IMG/VR virus record: IMGVR_UViG_3300025648_000102
Span: 1-22,095 of that record
Strand: one strand, 5' to 3'
Origin: a virus
Length of the DNA: 22,095 nucleotides
This document shows positions 6,075 through 12,939 of the stretch, one piece after another. The position numbers were made by a program, and so were the translations under genes. Numbering within the stretch: the first letter of the stretch is position 1; each line of letters begins with the position of its first letter. A model generated the notes under the pieces. That model was not told the origin of the DNA. It did no database searches and saw only the letters and a list, made by a program, of their open reading frames with translations.

Positions 6075-6470
6075 ATGTTAAAACCAAAATACTCTTGGAC
6101 ACGCATCTTGCGTGGCACAAACGGAAGTCACTCCTTTTGGAGGGATGAGATTTCCGGATTGGTTTCCCTTAAAGATAGCTCCGGATGCACTCCGGACATA
6201 ACGGACGATGGCGTTCTTTGGCTAGAGGATTGGCTTCCTCTAAAGCTGCATCGTGACGGATATGTGTCCATCCCCTTGCGTAGTGAGAGGACGGGACGGC
6301 AAACGTCATCGGTTACGAACTTGTATGCAGGTCTAAGAATCGCTGCAAAGTTCAAGATGGAAATGATCATCGAGGATTGCTTGTGCGATCTCGAAGAGGT
6401 GAGTCACGACGTTGAAACACAGGTATATGACCGCAATGGACATCATGCCATAGGAATCAAATTCAAATGA
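6075..6470 (+). CDS. Unknown 131-residue protein
   Basis: I do not recognise this protein. It is soluble, with a Trp/Ser-rich beginning (SWTRILRGTNGSHSFWRDE) and a possible beta-rich middle; the C-terminal third is acidic then ends in HHAIGIKFK. The leader is C/A-rich and shares CCGCAACCACCAA (6057-6069) with the VWA gene leader. Its stop overlaps the next start (ATGA at 6467-6470), so the three following genes form a tightly packed group. The function is unknown. Confidence 0.65.
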   Translation: MLKPKYSWTRILRGTNGSHSFWRDEISGLVSLKDSSGCTPDITDDGVLWLEDWLPLKLHRDGYVSIPLRSERTGRQTSSVTNLYAGLRIAAKFKMEMIIEDCLCDLEEVSHDVETQVYDRNGHHAIGIKFK

Positions 6471-6652
6471 GAATCAAACTAAACGTAAGCATACCAAACA
6501 CCAACCCGACTTGCGTCATCTGCGGGAAACCCTGCGAAAACAAGTATGGAAACAATCCAGCACCCCTTAGTGCAACCGGACGGTGCTGCAATAAATGCAA
6601 CATGGAAGTTCTAGCTTCCAGAATTATCAACCTAGCCAAGAAATTATCATGA
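6467..6652 (+). CDS. Small zinc-ribbon-like phage protein
   Basis: A 61-residue protein with CVICGKPCENKYGNNPAP (residues 16-33) and CCNKCNMEVL (40-49), a C-x2-C ... C-x2-C arrangement fitting a zinc ribbon. The NNPAP and 'RCC..CN' pattern is widespread in small uncharacterised phage proteins, so the family is familiar though its role is not. It is joined by ATGA overlaps to both neighbours (6467-6470 and 6649-6652), suggesting one mRNA with coupled translation. Confidence 0.75.
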   Translation: MRIKLNVSIPNTNPTCVICGKPCENKYGNNPAPLSATGRCCNKCNMEVLASRIINLAKKLS

Positions 6653-6912
6653 GCGTTAAAACTTGCGAACGATGTGAAGTCCCTTTTGGGAAAGATGGTC
6701 ACTGCCCTGAGTGTGGTCGTGAAAAGCCCGAACGGTGCAGTTGCGGTTCATACTACCCACAGAGAATCGACAGAAGCTGCGGTGCTTATGTCTGTGATTC
6801 ATGCGGCGATCACAAGGGTCTCAGCCTTTGTTACTGCGGATGGTCGAAACATGGAACCGATGGATACCGTGAACTGATCGAAATCGGGGAGACGATTGAC
6901 GAGGATTACTAA
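6649..6912 (+). CDS. Multi-CxxC zinc-binding protein, 87 residues
   Basis: It starts at ATG 6649 within an ATGA overlap; an earlier in-frame ATG (6595) would overlap the previous gene more and is less likely. Cys pairs are C-x2-C at 6-9 and 19-22, a single Cys pair CSC near 29-31, YVCDSCG near 47-53, and CYCGW near 61-65. These fit two zinc ribbons. The C-terminus is acidic (IEIGETIDEDY). Zinc ribbons of this size often bind nucleic acid or RNA polymerase, but no particular family can be named. Confidence 0.7.
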   Translation: MSVKTCERCEVPFGKDGHCPECGREKPERCSCGSYYPQRIDRSCGAYVCDSCGDHKGLSLCYCGWSKHGTDGYRELIEIGETIDEDY

Positions 6913-6915
6913 AGT

Positions 6916-7341
6916 ATGAGCAAAGATTTATTCGATCTCTATACCCTCAATGACAGAGGGGTTGTGAAAATTCTACCCTTCAAAGGTGTGGAGCATCCGA
7001 TGTTTCTGATGATGCAGGCATTGGGTGCTACAACTGGAAAGCATTTGGTTGGTCAAGATGTGGTAGAGGATGAAGTCGGAAACAAATTCCTCATCACCTC
7101 TATATTTGTCGGGTTCCCCAAAAACATGGCAAAAATAGCCGAAGATAATTCGGTTCATCCGGAGTTGTGGGGTACAAAGGTTGTTCCGGTCGAAGTGGAT
7201 AAGGATGGTGAGTTGGCTATCAGTAGCGAAGTCTTTAACTCTGTCCCTGTGCTTTCATTCTATGCCCCGTCGATGGAATACGCTGAGGCTGTTCATCAGG
7301 GTCGTGTTGAAAGGTTCAAGGAGATGGCATCCAAACATTAG
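6916..7341 (+). CDS. Unknown 141-residue soluble protein
   Basis: I do not recognise this protein. It starts three bases after the zinc-binding gene, so it is likely in the same operon, and is the last gene before the strong terminator at 7373-7418. The sequence is balanced in charge, with hydrophobic stretches of normal soluble size and no Cys. HPMFLMMQALGATTGKHLVG (27-46) and NKFLITSIFVGFP are the most conserved-looking parts. No membrane helix is present. Confidence 0.65.
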   Translation: MSKDLFDLYTLNDRGVVKILPFKGVEHPMFLMMQALGATTGKHLVGQDVVEDEVGNKFLITSIFVGFPKNMAKIAEDNSVHPELWGTKVVPVEVDKDGELAISSEVFNSVPVLSFYAPSMEYAEAVHQGRVERFKEMASKH

Positions 7342-7372
7342 AAAAAGATTGTTAGTGTAGTGCGAAATGGGA

Positions 7373-7418
7373 GCAGGAGTTGGAGAGATTAACGTCTCTC
7401 TGACTCCTGCTTTTTTTT
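7373..7418 (+). terminator. Strong rho-independent terminator
   Basis: GCAGGAGT (7373-7380) pairs with ACTCCTGC (7403-7410) and inside it GAGAGA pairs with TCTCTC, with a TTAACG loop, followed by eight T (7411-7418). It closes the rightward 1.9-7.3 kb group. Confidence 0.9.
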
Positions 7419-7465
7419 GCCTTTTTCGCCCCAGTCCGGTGACAGGAAGTGTCGTAGTGCAACTC

Positions 7466-7477
7466 AAAGCTGCCACC
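7466..7477 (+). repeat. AAAGCTGCCACC, exact
   Basis: Exact copy after the terminator at 7373-7418, the right-most one; none is seen from 7.5 kb to the right edge. Confidence 0.65.
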
Positions 7478-7485
7478 CAAAAGCA

Positions 7486-7505
7486 ATGAACTGCCATGAA
7501 CTGCC
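7486..7505. repeat. Tandem ATGAACTGCC x2
   Basis: Two perfect ten-base copies lie side by side, so AACTGCC repeats on the same helix face. The same heptamer, in the opposite orientation and partly with the same spacing, lies by the integrase at 16109-16155. Confidence 0.6.
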
Positions 7506-7552
7506 TTGCGTGGGACACATAATTTTTGAGCATTCACGAAAAATCGTCGGGG

Positions 7553-7599
7553 GGACGGCTGACCTGCGGCTTTTCGCACCGTCCTAAGAGATTCCTTAG
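7553..7599. repeat. Two adjacent hairpins
   Basis: GGACGG (7553-7558) pairs with CCGTCC (7579-7584), and TGCG (7565-7568) with CGCA (7575-7578) inside it. Right after, CTAAG (7584-7588) pairs with CTTAG (7595-7599). No coding use is seen. Confidence 0.5.
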
Positions 7600-7826
7600 T
7601 GGGGGGGTGGGGGCAGCGGAAGGGCTCAATGCTATAGTAGAAGCACTGTTACGTTGGTGTAATGCTTCGATCATATTGCAATCACAATGCTAGCGGTATG
7701 CTACGATGTGCTTGCTCGATTGATGTCGCAGGTAATACAACATTTAAACAATATAAAAAAACCAGTTGACTGCATCTTTTTTCTTGCGAGGTTTAAGGTG
7801 TAACGGTATTCATATCCCCGATCCTC

Positions 7827-8114
7827 ATGCCTAACCAACACGCTCCCGACCACAAGGTTCTGTCGTTCTATATTCCTAGAACGCTCAATGCCTTGATTCG
7901 TAAAGCTGCTGCGGCCCAGAGGAAGACCATAACTGACTTTGTTGAGGATACCCTCACCGAGTCGGTAAGAAGCTATGATCTAACCCCTACGGAATATGAA
8001 ACAATCGCCAAAGAAACTCGTGAAGCTGAACGTGCCTCTGCGAAGAGAAACGCTGAAAAAGCTGGAAAACGCAGAATTAAATCCGGTTCAGGTTCTGGAA
8101 AGAAAGTTGGCTGA
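7827..8114 (+). CDS. Ribbon-helix-helix-like DNA-binding protein
   Basis: A 95-residue protein. Residues 9-46 (KVLSFYIPRTL then NALIRKAAAAQRKTITDFVE) have the strand-helix-helix layout of CopG/Arc-type regulators: alternating residues in a short strand, then two amphipathic helices. The C-terminus is a long basic helix and Gly/Ser/Lys tail. Such proteins bind operators as dimers and often repress their own promoter; the repeat-rich non-coding stretch just upstream would suit that. It could also be an antitoxin-type RHH, but no toxin gene follows. It is the first gene after the terminator and non-coding stretch. Confidence 0.7.
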   Translation: MPNQHAPDHKVLSFYIPRTLNALIRKAAAAQRKTITDFVEDTLTESVRSYDLTPTEYETIAKETREAERASAKRNAEKAGKRRIKSGSGSGKKVG

Positions 8115-8123
8115 TCTCCAACT
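8105..8123 (+). terminator. Weak hairpin at stop codon, followed by GGTTTAAG
   Basis: GTTGG pairs with CCAAC around a seven-base loop holding the TGA stop of the RHH gene. There is no T-run. GGTTTAAGTCACCC follows at 8142-8155 and the next ATG is at 8160. Confidence 0.35.
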
Positions 8124-8159
8124 CTTAAAAAAACACTCAAAGGTTTAAGTCACCCAACT

Positions 8160-8504
8160 ATGGAAACCAACATTGTAAAAGCTAAGTTGAAAGTCACTTC
8201 TCCGGACATTCAGGACGTTGTTACGGAAACAGAACACGAAATTGTTGAACAGATGCCGAATGTTACGCCTTCGTTGCCTAAACGAGTTCGTGATTTACCC
8301 AAGCTGGGATACACGACGAAAGAGGCAGCCCAGATCCTCGGATTCAAACATGAGGATTCCGTTTTGAAGTTGATCCATCGTGGTGACTTGAGGCCGCTGC
8401 CTCAGTTCCGTCACAAGATCATTCCCTTAGTGGAACTAGAAAGATTTTGCCGTGATTCCGTTGCTGATAGTAGCGGCGGCAAAAAGAAAGGCAGAGGTCG
8501 TTAA
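8160..8504 (+). CDS. Excisionase/MerR-type helix-turn-helix protein
   Basis: A 114-residue protein. Residues 50-62 (GYTTKEAAQILGF) followed by EDSVLKLIHRGDL and IIPLVELERFC match the winged helix of excisionase-family DNA-binding domains: 'TT.EAA..LG....V..LI..G.L' then 'V...ELERF'. The first 45 residues are unstructured-looking and the tail is basic (GGKKKGRGR). In a temperate phage this could be the Xis that pairs with the integrase at 14900-15961, or an early regulator. Against Xis, it lies about 6 kb from int. It has a short C/A-rich leader and GGTTTAAG before the start. Confidence 0.72.
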   Translation: METNIVKAKLKVTSPDIQDVVTETEHEIVEQMPNVTPSLPKRVRDLPKLGYTTKEAAQILGFKHEDSVLKLIHRGDLRPLPQFRHKIIPLVELERFCRDSVADSSGGKKKGRGR

Positions 8505-8513
8505 ACCCCTGCC
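8490..8513 (+). terminator. Hairpin spanning the stop codon
   Basis: GGCAG (8490-8494) pairs with CTGCC (8509-8513) and GGT with ACC inside it, with one mismatch and the loop CGTTAA containing the stop. No clear T-run. A CA leader follows. Confidence 0.45.
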
Positions 8514-8542
8514 CTTCAATTGGTGAACAACGAGTAGATGCT

Positions 8543-8554
8543 CACACACACACA
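8543..8554 (+). promoter_or_regulatory. (CA)6 leader before the Bet-like gene
   Basis: Six CA units, then GAAAC and ATG at 8560, without a Shine-Dalgarno. Confidence 0.55.
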
Positions 8555-8559
8555 GAAAC

Positions 8560-9378
8560 ATGAACACACTGAGCGTTCAGACGCAACAAAAAACCCAAAC
8601 CGTAGCTAACAAGGCGAGTGCCTTGACCGTATTGGCTGCGAGACTACAGGCAGATCCTGAGAAGCTGCTTCACACGTTGAAGTCCACAGTCTTCAAGGGT
8701 GCGACCAATGAGGAAGTCATGGCGTTGACCGTCGTGGCGAATCAATACGGTCTTAATCCCTTTACCAAGGAGCTATATGCTTTTCCTGCGAAAGGTGGAG
8801 GGATTGCTCCGATGGTATCGGTCGATGGATGGATTCGTATCGTCAATGATCATCCGCAGTTTGATGGCGTTGAGTTTGAGTACGTCGATGGCGAGGACGG
8901 CAAGCCGTATTCTTGCACTGCTTCGATCTATCGTAAGGATCGTTCACGTCCGACCAAGGTGACTGAGTTCTATAGCGAGACACATCGGAATACCGATCCT
9001 TGGAACAAGTCCCCACGTCGAATGCTGCGGCACAAGGCACTGATGCAGTGCAGCCGTGTGGCGTTTGGATTCTCCGGAATCTATGACGAGGATGAGGTTC
9101 GTGATGTTGCAGCAAAGTCTGTTGTGACTACATCGGCTCCGGTTTTTGATGATGCCGTTGAAGTGGTGGATTCGATTCATGGAGATGACGACATTCCTAT
9201 GGGTGCGCCAGTTTCAGCGGTTCCGATTCCTGAGCCAAAAAAAGCACGGAAACTGATCACTGCTCGTGAGGCAGAAGAGTCTGGGATGGCAAAGCGTGGC
9301 CCGTCACCGGAGGAGATGGAAGAGATTCGTCTTCGTGAACTGGCAGAAGAAAAGGCTGAAGTCCTATCCCTTTCCTAA
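8560..9378 (+). CDS. bet: Phage single-strand annealing protein, Bet/RecT type
   Basis: A 272-residue protein. The family core is clear: residues 49-77 with TNEEVMALTVVANQYGLNP and FTKELYAFP, then GGIAPMVSVDGWIRIVN and the later RMLRHKALMQCSRVAFGFSG. These are hallmark segments of Bet-type annealing proteins. They coat single-stranded DNA made by a partner exonuclease and anneal it to complementary strands during recombination-dependent replication. The exonuclease partner is probably the gene at 9815. The C-terminal 80 residues are acidic and variable, typical of a tail that recruits host proteins. It has a CA leader. Confidence 0.92.
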   Translation: MNTLSVQTQQKTQTVANKASALTVLAARLQADPEKLLHTLKSTVFKGATNEEVMALTVVANQYGLNPFTKELYAFPAKGGGIAPMVSVDGWIRIVNDHPQFDGVEFEYVDGEDGKPYSCTASIYRKDRSRPTKVTEFYSETHRNTDPWNKSPRRMLRHKALMQCSRVAFGFSGIYDEDEVRDVAAKSVVTTSAPVFDDAVEVVDSIHGDDDIPMGAPVSAVPIPEPKKARKLITAREAEESGMAKRGPSPEEMEEIRLRELAEEKAEVLSLS

Positions 9379-9380
9379 CC

Positions 9381-9722
9381 ATGAGCGTTCATCTTCCCCT
9401 TGCCTCAAAGGCTGCTCTTTACGAGTGGATCAAGGACAATCAGGAGTTCATCAAACGGAATAAACACAACGACATCATCGAGCAGATTGCTAGTGATCTC
9501 GGCATTGATGTTGGTGTGTCGCAATTGCGTTACATGATCTACACCTCGTTTCTTGAGTTGAAGAATCAACGGGTCGGGCGACCAAAGACCGGAGATGGAT
9601 TTGATCCACGTTCTTTGATCGAGGGTTATCAATCGCTTTCAGCACGTCTTCGTCGTGTTGAAGTCGAACTAGGCATAGTCGGCTATCCAAGTTTTAGCGA
9701 CCTAATCGAGGCACACAAATGA
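9381..9722 (+). CDS. Unknown 113-residue protein between bet and exonuclease
   Basis: I do not recognise this protein. The first half (DNQEFIKRNKHNDIIEQIAS then DLGIDVGVSQLRYM) suggests a small helical DNA-binding fold with a helix-turn-helix feel; the second half (GRPKTGDGFDP then IEGYQSLSARLRRVEVELGI) suggests a short coiled coil, so it may be a dimeric DNA-binding accessory protein. It starts two bases after the bet stop and ends in an ATGA overlap with a tiny membrane protein. Its place inside the recombination operon suggests a role there; this is inference. Confidence 0.65.
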   Translation: MSVHLPLASKAALYEWIKDNQEFIKRNKHNDIIEQIASDLGIDVGVSQLRYMIYTSFLELKNQRVGRPKTGDGFDPRSLIEGYQSLSARLRRVEVELGIVGYPSFSDLIEAHK

Positions 9723-9811
9723 TCGAGAAATTCTGCATCTTGGTAGCAGGCATTATCATCGGTTATGCCTTTCTGATATTGGTCGATCTATTCCACGACA
9801 AGGAGGACTAG
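9719..9811 (+). CDS. 30-residue single-pass membrane protein
   Basis: It starts within the ATGA overlap at 9719-9722. FCILVAGIIIGYAFLILVDLF (split after residue 5 by charged MIEK and before HDKED) gives one membrane helix with charged ends. It ends 3 bases before the exonuclease start, and its last codons hold the exonuclease's Shine-Dalgarno AGGAGG, so one possible use is translational coupling. Function is unknown. Confidence 0.5.
   Translation: MIEKFCILVAGIIIGYAFLILVDLFHDKED
9801..9806 (+). promoter_or_regulatory. Canonical Shine-Dalgarno AGGAGG
   Basis: AGGAGG lies eight bases before ATG at 9815. It shows that the host ribosome uses the usual anti-Shine-Dalgarno, which makes the CA-leader starts elsewhere notable. 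Confidence 0.8.
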
Positions 9812-9814
9812 ACC

Positions 9815-10972
9815 ATGACGAATCACGTTATAGACGAGCGTATGGGAATGCCTTCGTGCAGTTCCCTTGAGTCGTTGTCGCTTTGCCTCGGCAAGTTCAA
9901 CTCCGTCAGGTCACTCGGCCTGATGGAGAAACTTGATGAGAAGCAGGCTGACTATGCCGAATACGGAAATGTCGTTCACAATCACTTAGCCGAATGGTTT
10001 CTGGAGGGTAGGACATCTCCTGTCCATCCGGATCATTTGGAGACATTCAACAAGTGCAAGCGGATGGCCCAAAATGCTATCGACCAATGGTCGAGTGGCA
10101 GAAACTACACCATCCTTTGCGTTGAGAAGCGTTTCTGGTCTGAGAAATGGGGCGACAAGGGTCAGTATCAATATAGCGGAAAGCCCGACATCGTTGCTGT
10201 GACCGAATCGGGAGACATCCTGATTCTGGATTTCAAGACGTTGTATGGTGAGCAGGTCGAGTCACCTAGAAACCTTCAACTCCGTGGATTGGCTACATTG
10301 TTGGCAAATCACATCGAGGCTGGATCGAGGGCGACAATTAGCGTTGGCATCATACAACCGATGGTGTCGAACTCCGTGCCTCTCACGGTTTATCCGGAGG
10401 AGTCTTTGGCTCAGGCCAAAGCGCACGTCCGTAAGATCGTTGAGGATGCGATTGATTCACCACCAACGAACCGGAGTGCTGGCGTGAAACAATGCCAATA
10501 CTGCCCGTTCAAAGATCATTGCCAGCAATACCATTCGTGGGTGCGTAGTGAGATGACGATTGAGTTGCGAAATCTCCCGTTGCCGACCGAATGGACACCT
10601 AGTCAGTGGCGCATCTTCTTGGACAAAGAGAAGGCTGCTCGTGATTGGCTTGCCGACATGAAGGAGATTGCTCGAACGATGCTTGAGAATGATCCGGATA
10701 GTGTTGAGGGATACACGTTGAGCCGTGGCCGTGAGACCAAGACTGTGACTGATCCGAAAGCGGCATCTGAATCATTGAGTGACGTGCTTGGGAGGAATCA
10801 GTTCATGGAGTGCTGCAAGCCTTCATTGCCTGAACTAATCAAGTCCGTTGCCGCTGCCACGCAGTGCAAGTTGGACGATGCAGAACTATTTGTGATGGGG
10901 AGATTGACTGAGGCCAAGTGCGTCGAAGTCAAAGAGGGTGCGAAAACAATCAAAAAGAAAAAGGACAAGTAA
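9815..10972 (+). CDS. PD-(D/E)XK exonuclease with Cas4/AddB-like Cys cluster
   Basis: A 385-residue nuclease. Active-site marks are H55/H57 in VVHNHL, D125 in SGKPDIV, and D139 with K141 in LDFKT. Cys residues fit an iron-sulfur arrangement as in Cas4 and AddB: C15 or C24 near the N-terminus, and C217-x2-C220-x5-C226 (CQYCPFKDHC) after the nuclease core. Next to Bet it most likely digests one DNA strand to make single strands for annealing. The C-terminal 130 residues are an extra helical region. Downstream genes follow after three bases. Nuclease class is confident; the cluster is inferred from spacing. Confidence 0.85.
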   Translation: MTNHVIDERMGMPSCSSLESLSLCLGKFNSVRSLGLMEKLDEKQADYAEYGNVVHNHLAEWFLEGRTSPVHPDHLETFNKCKRMAQNAIDQWSSGRNYTILCVEKRFWSEKWGDKGQYQYSGKPDIVAVTESGDILILDFKTLYGEQVESPRNLQLRGLATLLANHIEAGSRATISVGIIQPMVSNSVPLTVYPEESLAQAKAHVRKIVEDAIDSPPTNRSAGVKQCQYCPFKDHCQQYHSWVRSEMTIELRNLPLPTEWTPSQWRIFLDKEKAARDWLADMKEIARTMLENDPDSVEGYTLSRGRETKTVTDPKAASESLSDVLGRNQFMECCKPSLPELIKSVAAATQCKLDDAELFVMGRLTEAKCVEVKEGAKTIKKKKDK

Positions 10973-10975
10973 CCG

Positions 10976-11200
10976 ATGAGCAAACTTACAATTGAAAAGG
11001 GAGTGACGATACCAACGATCTACCGAGAGGGTGTGACTGATTACTCTGCGACTATCGACGAGATGGAAGCGGGTGATTCGTTCGTCATCCCTGCGGAAAG
11101 TCGGAATACTGCGATCAGTATTTTTCGGCGCAAAAAGATCAAATGCGTTAGCAGAAAGGAAGAGGGACGAAACGGATACGTTCGAGTCTGGAGGGTTTAA
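10976..11200 (+). CDS. Small phage protein, 74 residues
   Basis: It has the layout of short phage proteins found near replication genes: 'I..G..IP..YREG', then MEAGDSFVIP (residues 30-39), a basic RRKKIKCVSRK, and NGYVRVWRV at the end. It probably forms a small beta/alpha fold. No function is known to me. It starts three bases after the exonuclease and its stop codon lies in GGTTTAAGCC, just before the RusA-like start. Confidence 0.68.
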   Translation: MSKLTIEKGVTIPTIYREGVTDYSATIDEMEAGDSFVIPAESRNTAISIFRRKKIKCVSRKEEGRNGYVRVWRV

Positions 11201-11207
11201 GCCGATG
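11194..11207 (+). promoter_or_regulatory. GGTTTAAGCCGATG start-site element
   Basis: The upstream gene's TAA lies inside the motif and the ATG is the RusA-like start. Identical to 5949-5962 and to a minus-strand copy at 16240-16227. Confidence 0.45.
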
Positions 11208-11642
11208 AGCGACAATTTCCCAATCGAGATGATTTCGTTTACGGTTCCACTTGAACCCAAGTCATTGCAGTTTTCCGGAAAGCGTCTGACTGTGCGAGGT
11301 GGGCAACCAAGGTTTTTCAAGACCAAGGATGCTCAACTCTACCAGCAGTTGATTGCGACACTGGCTAGGCCACACCGTCCTAAAACTGCCTTGAGCGGCC
11401 CATTGATACTTGCCGTCGAGTTCGTAATGCCAAGGCCGCAGCGGCTTGGAAAAAAGAACCCTAACCGACAACCGTGCTGGGTCAGGCCCGACACGGATAA
11501 TCTGATCAAGCCACTCAAGGATTCCCTTTCGGCGTTCTGGGTGGACGACAGTCAGATTTGCGTCGAGTTGGTGAAAAAAACCTACGCTGCAATCGGTGAG
11601 GATTCTCACATCGAGGTCTGCATCGGAAAGATCGAGTTATGA
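11205..11642 (+). CDS. rusA: RusA-like Holliday junction resolvase
   Basis: A 145-residue protein starting at ATG 11205; the longer frame from 11073 would overlap the previous gene and adds no domain. RPDTDNLIKPLKDSL (residues 96-110) and WVDDSQI (113-119) are the RusA acidic motifs, with Asp residues of DTDNL, KDSL and DDSQ as metal ligands. Length fits the family (about 120-145). RusA cuts four-way DNA junctions, which suits the Bet/exonuclease recombination system just upstream. Its stop overlaps the next start (ATGA at 11639-11642). Confidence 0.9.
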   Translation: MSDNFPIEMISFTVPLEPKSLQFSGKRLTVRGGQPRFFKTKDAQLYQQLIATLARPHRPKTALSGPLILAVEFVMPRPQRLGKKNPNRQPCWVRPDTDNLIKPLKDSLSAFWVDDSQICVELVKKTYAAIGEDSHIEVCIGKIEL

Positions 11643-12325
11643 AGTTGCGTCCAAAGGGCTGGGAGAAATTCCAACACTACAAGGATCGCTGCCCTCCTTG
11701 GATCAAGTTGCATCGTGATCTCCTGAACAATCGGGATTTCATGTCGTTGCCGCTTGCTAGCAAGGGGCTAGCACCCCTGCTCTGGTTGCTTGCGAGTGAA
11801 TCACCAGATGGTTCATTTGATGCAACAACGGACGAATTGGAGTTCCGTTTGCGGATTTCGAGGAAGGAAATTGAGGATGCTATTAAGCCGTTGATTTCCA
11901 GTGGTTTCTTCGAGTTGCTAGCAGGCTGCTATCAAGTTGCTATCCCAGAGACAGAGAGAGAGAGAGAGACAGAGACAGAGGTAGAGACAGAGAAGAAAGC
12001 GCAGCAAGCTGCTCCGGTGTTTCCGGAAAAGTTGGATTGCACGACCTTCAGAAATATCTGGGAAGAGTTCAGAACACACAGAAAGCAGATCAGAAACAAA
12101 CTTACCCCACTGGCTGAGAAACGCCTCCTGAAGGATCTCGAAGACCTGAGCCTTTCGGAAGCAATCATGGCCGTGGAAACGTCGATCAAAAACGGATGGA
12201 GGGGGATTTTCCCCAACAACAACAAACCAAAAAATGCACACACACACACAAGCCACAGAGATGCAAAACGATCCAGAGAGTATCCAGAACCACCTCCCCA
12301 AGTTCTCGATCTTCTCGCTGACTGA
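11639..12325 (+). CDS. Replication-initiator-like protein (winged helix + C-terminal helix)
   Basis: A 228-residue protein. Residues 19-95 (PPWIKLHRDLLNNRDFMSLP, then the helix pair and ISRKEIEDAIKPLISSGFFE) resemble the winged-helix part of phage replication organisers of the O/DnaD type. Residues 105-120 are a Glu/Arg/Thr repeat (ERERETETEVETEKK) encoded by a GA-rich microsatellite at about 11947-11996, forming a flexible charged linker. The C-terminal part (FRNIWEEFRTHRKQIRNKL, then a helix rich in Leu) is the typical partner-binding domain. It is followed and overlapped by a DnaC-like loader, the expected partner that would bring helicase to the origin. Confidence 0.7.
   Translation: MKLRPKGWEKFQHYKDRCPPWIKLHRDLLNNRDFMSLPLASKGLAPLLWLLASESPDGSFDATTDELEFRLRISRKEIEDAIKPLISSGFFELLAGCYQVAIPETERERETETEVETEKKAQQAAPVFPEKLDCTTFRNIWEEFRTHRKQIRNKLTPLAEKRLLKDLEDLSLSEAIMAVETSIKNGWRGIFPNNNKPKNAHTHTSHRDAKRSREYPEPPPQVLDLLAD
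12237..12250 (+). promoter_or_regulatory. (CA)7 leader inside the upstream gene
   Basis: Seven CA units lie in the end of the initiator gene, coding alternating His/Thr there, and ten bases before ATG 12261 of the loader. It serves as leader and as coding sequence at once. Confidence 0.5.
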
Positions 12326-12938
12326 GGAGGAGATTGATGCCCGTCAAAGGGAGTGGGAGAAGGAACGGGAGGATTCCGAAGCTAAAAAAAATGCTATCAA
12401 AGCAAAGCAAATCCTTGATGCGTCGGGACTTCCTGAGAAACACATGGCTGCAATTGAGCCGATGGGCGAGGCATGGATTAAGTTGGAAACTCGATTAAAG
12501 GCAAAAATTGGCTCCGGATTCCTCATTGCGCTATGTGGGGGCCGAGGCACTGGAAAAACTCGACTGGCAGCCTCCTGCGCTCAGCAAGCGGCATACCAGA
12601 AACGTAGCGTGACCTACAAAACGACGATGGATTTCTTTTTGGACATCAAAGCGTCGTTTCACCAGACGGGGAAAACCGAGAGGGATGTCATTGCCGAATA
12701 TGCAAAACCAAGCCTTCTAATCCTCGACGAAACTCAGGAGAGAGGGGAAACACCGTGGGAGGATCGGTTGCTCACGCATCTGATTGACCGGAGATATGGA
12801 GCGGAAAAGGACACGCTTCTCATCTCAAACCAAACCAAGCCGGCGTTTCTTGAGTCGATGGGTGAAAGCATCACGAGCCGTATCGAGGAAACCGGAGGTG
12901 TTGCCGAGTGCAATTGGCCTTCATACCGGAAAAAATAA
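12261..12938 (+). CDS. DnaC-like helicase loader ATPase
   Basis: A 225-residue AAA+ ATPase. Walker A GGRGTGKT is at 93-100, Walker B LLILDE at 142-147 and sensor 1 LLISN at about 176-180. An N-terminal helical, charged region of 80 residues would bind the helicase. An upstream in-frame ATG at 12234 exists, but by analogy the CA repeat is a leader, and the start at 12261 is preferred; it overlaps the initiator gene by 65 bases. With the initiator it would load a host or phage DnaB-type helicase. No phage helicase or primase is seen in the window. Confidence 0.85.
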   Translation: MQNDPESIQNHLPKFSIFSLTEEEIDARQREWEKEREDSEAKKNAIKAKQILDASGLPEKHMAAIEPMGEAWIKLETRLKAKIGSGFLIALCGGRGTGKTRLAASCAQQAAYQKRSVTYKTTMDFFLDIKASFHQTGKTERDVIAEYAKPSLLILDETQERGETPWEDRLLTHLIDRRYGAEKDTLLISNQTKPAFLESMGESITSRIEETGGVAECNWPSYRKK

Positions 12939-12939
12939 C

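Larger units (their letters stand above)
7419..7826. other. Non-coding stretch; candidate origin or operator region
   Basis: No gene is found in about 400 bases. It contains, in order, an exact AAAGCTGCCACC (7466-7477), a perfect tandem ATGAACTGCC x2 (7486-7505), a nested hairpin (7553-7584), a second hairpin (7584-7599), a G-tract cluster (7601-7624), four ATGCT words (7629, 7662, 7687, 7698), an AT-rich run (about 7739-7762) and a GGTTTAAGG site (7790) before the ribbon-helix-helix gene. Confidence 0.5.

Noticed and set aside
8560-10972. CRISPR-associated Cas4 for the exonuclease
   Set aside because: It sits directly beside Bet and RusA with no other cas genes, so a recombination exonuclease is more likely.
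11073-11204. Upstream extension of the RusA-like gene from 11073
   Set aside because: It lies over the 74-residue gene in another frame and adds no recognisable domain.
12234-12260. ATG 12234 as start of the DnaC-like gene
   Set aside because: The CA tract following it acts as leader in seven other genes, so 12261 is preferred; 12234 cannot be excluded.
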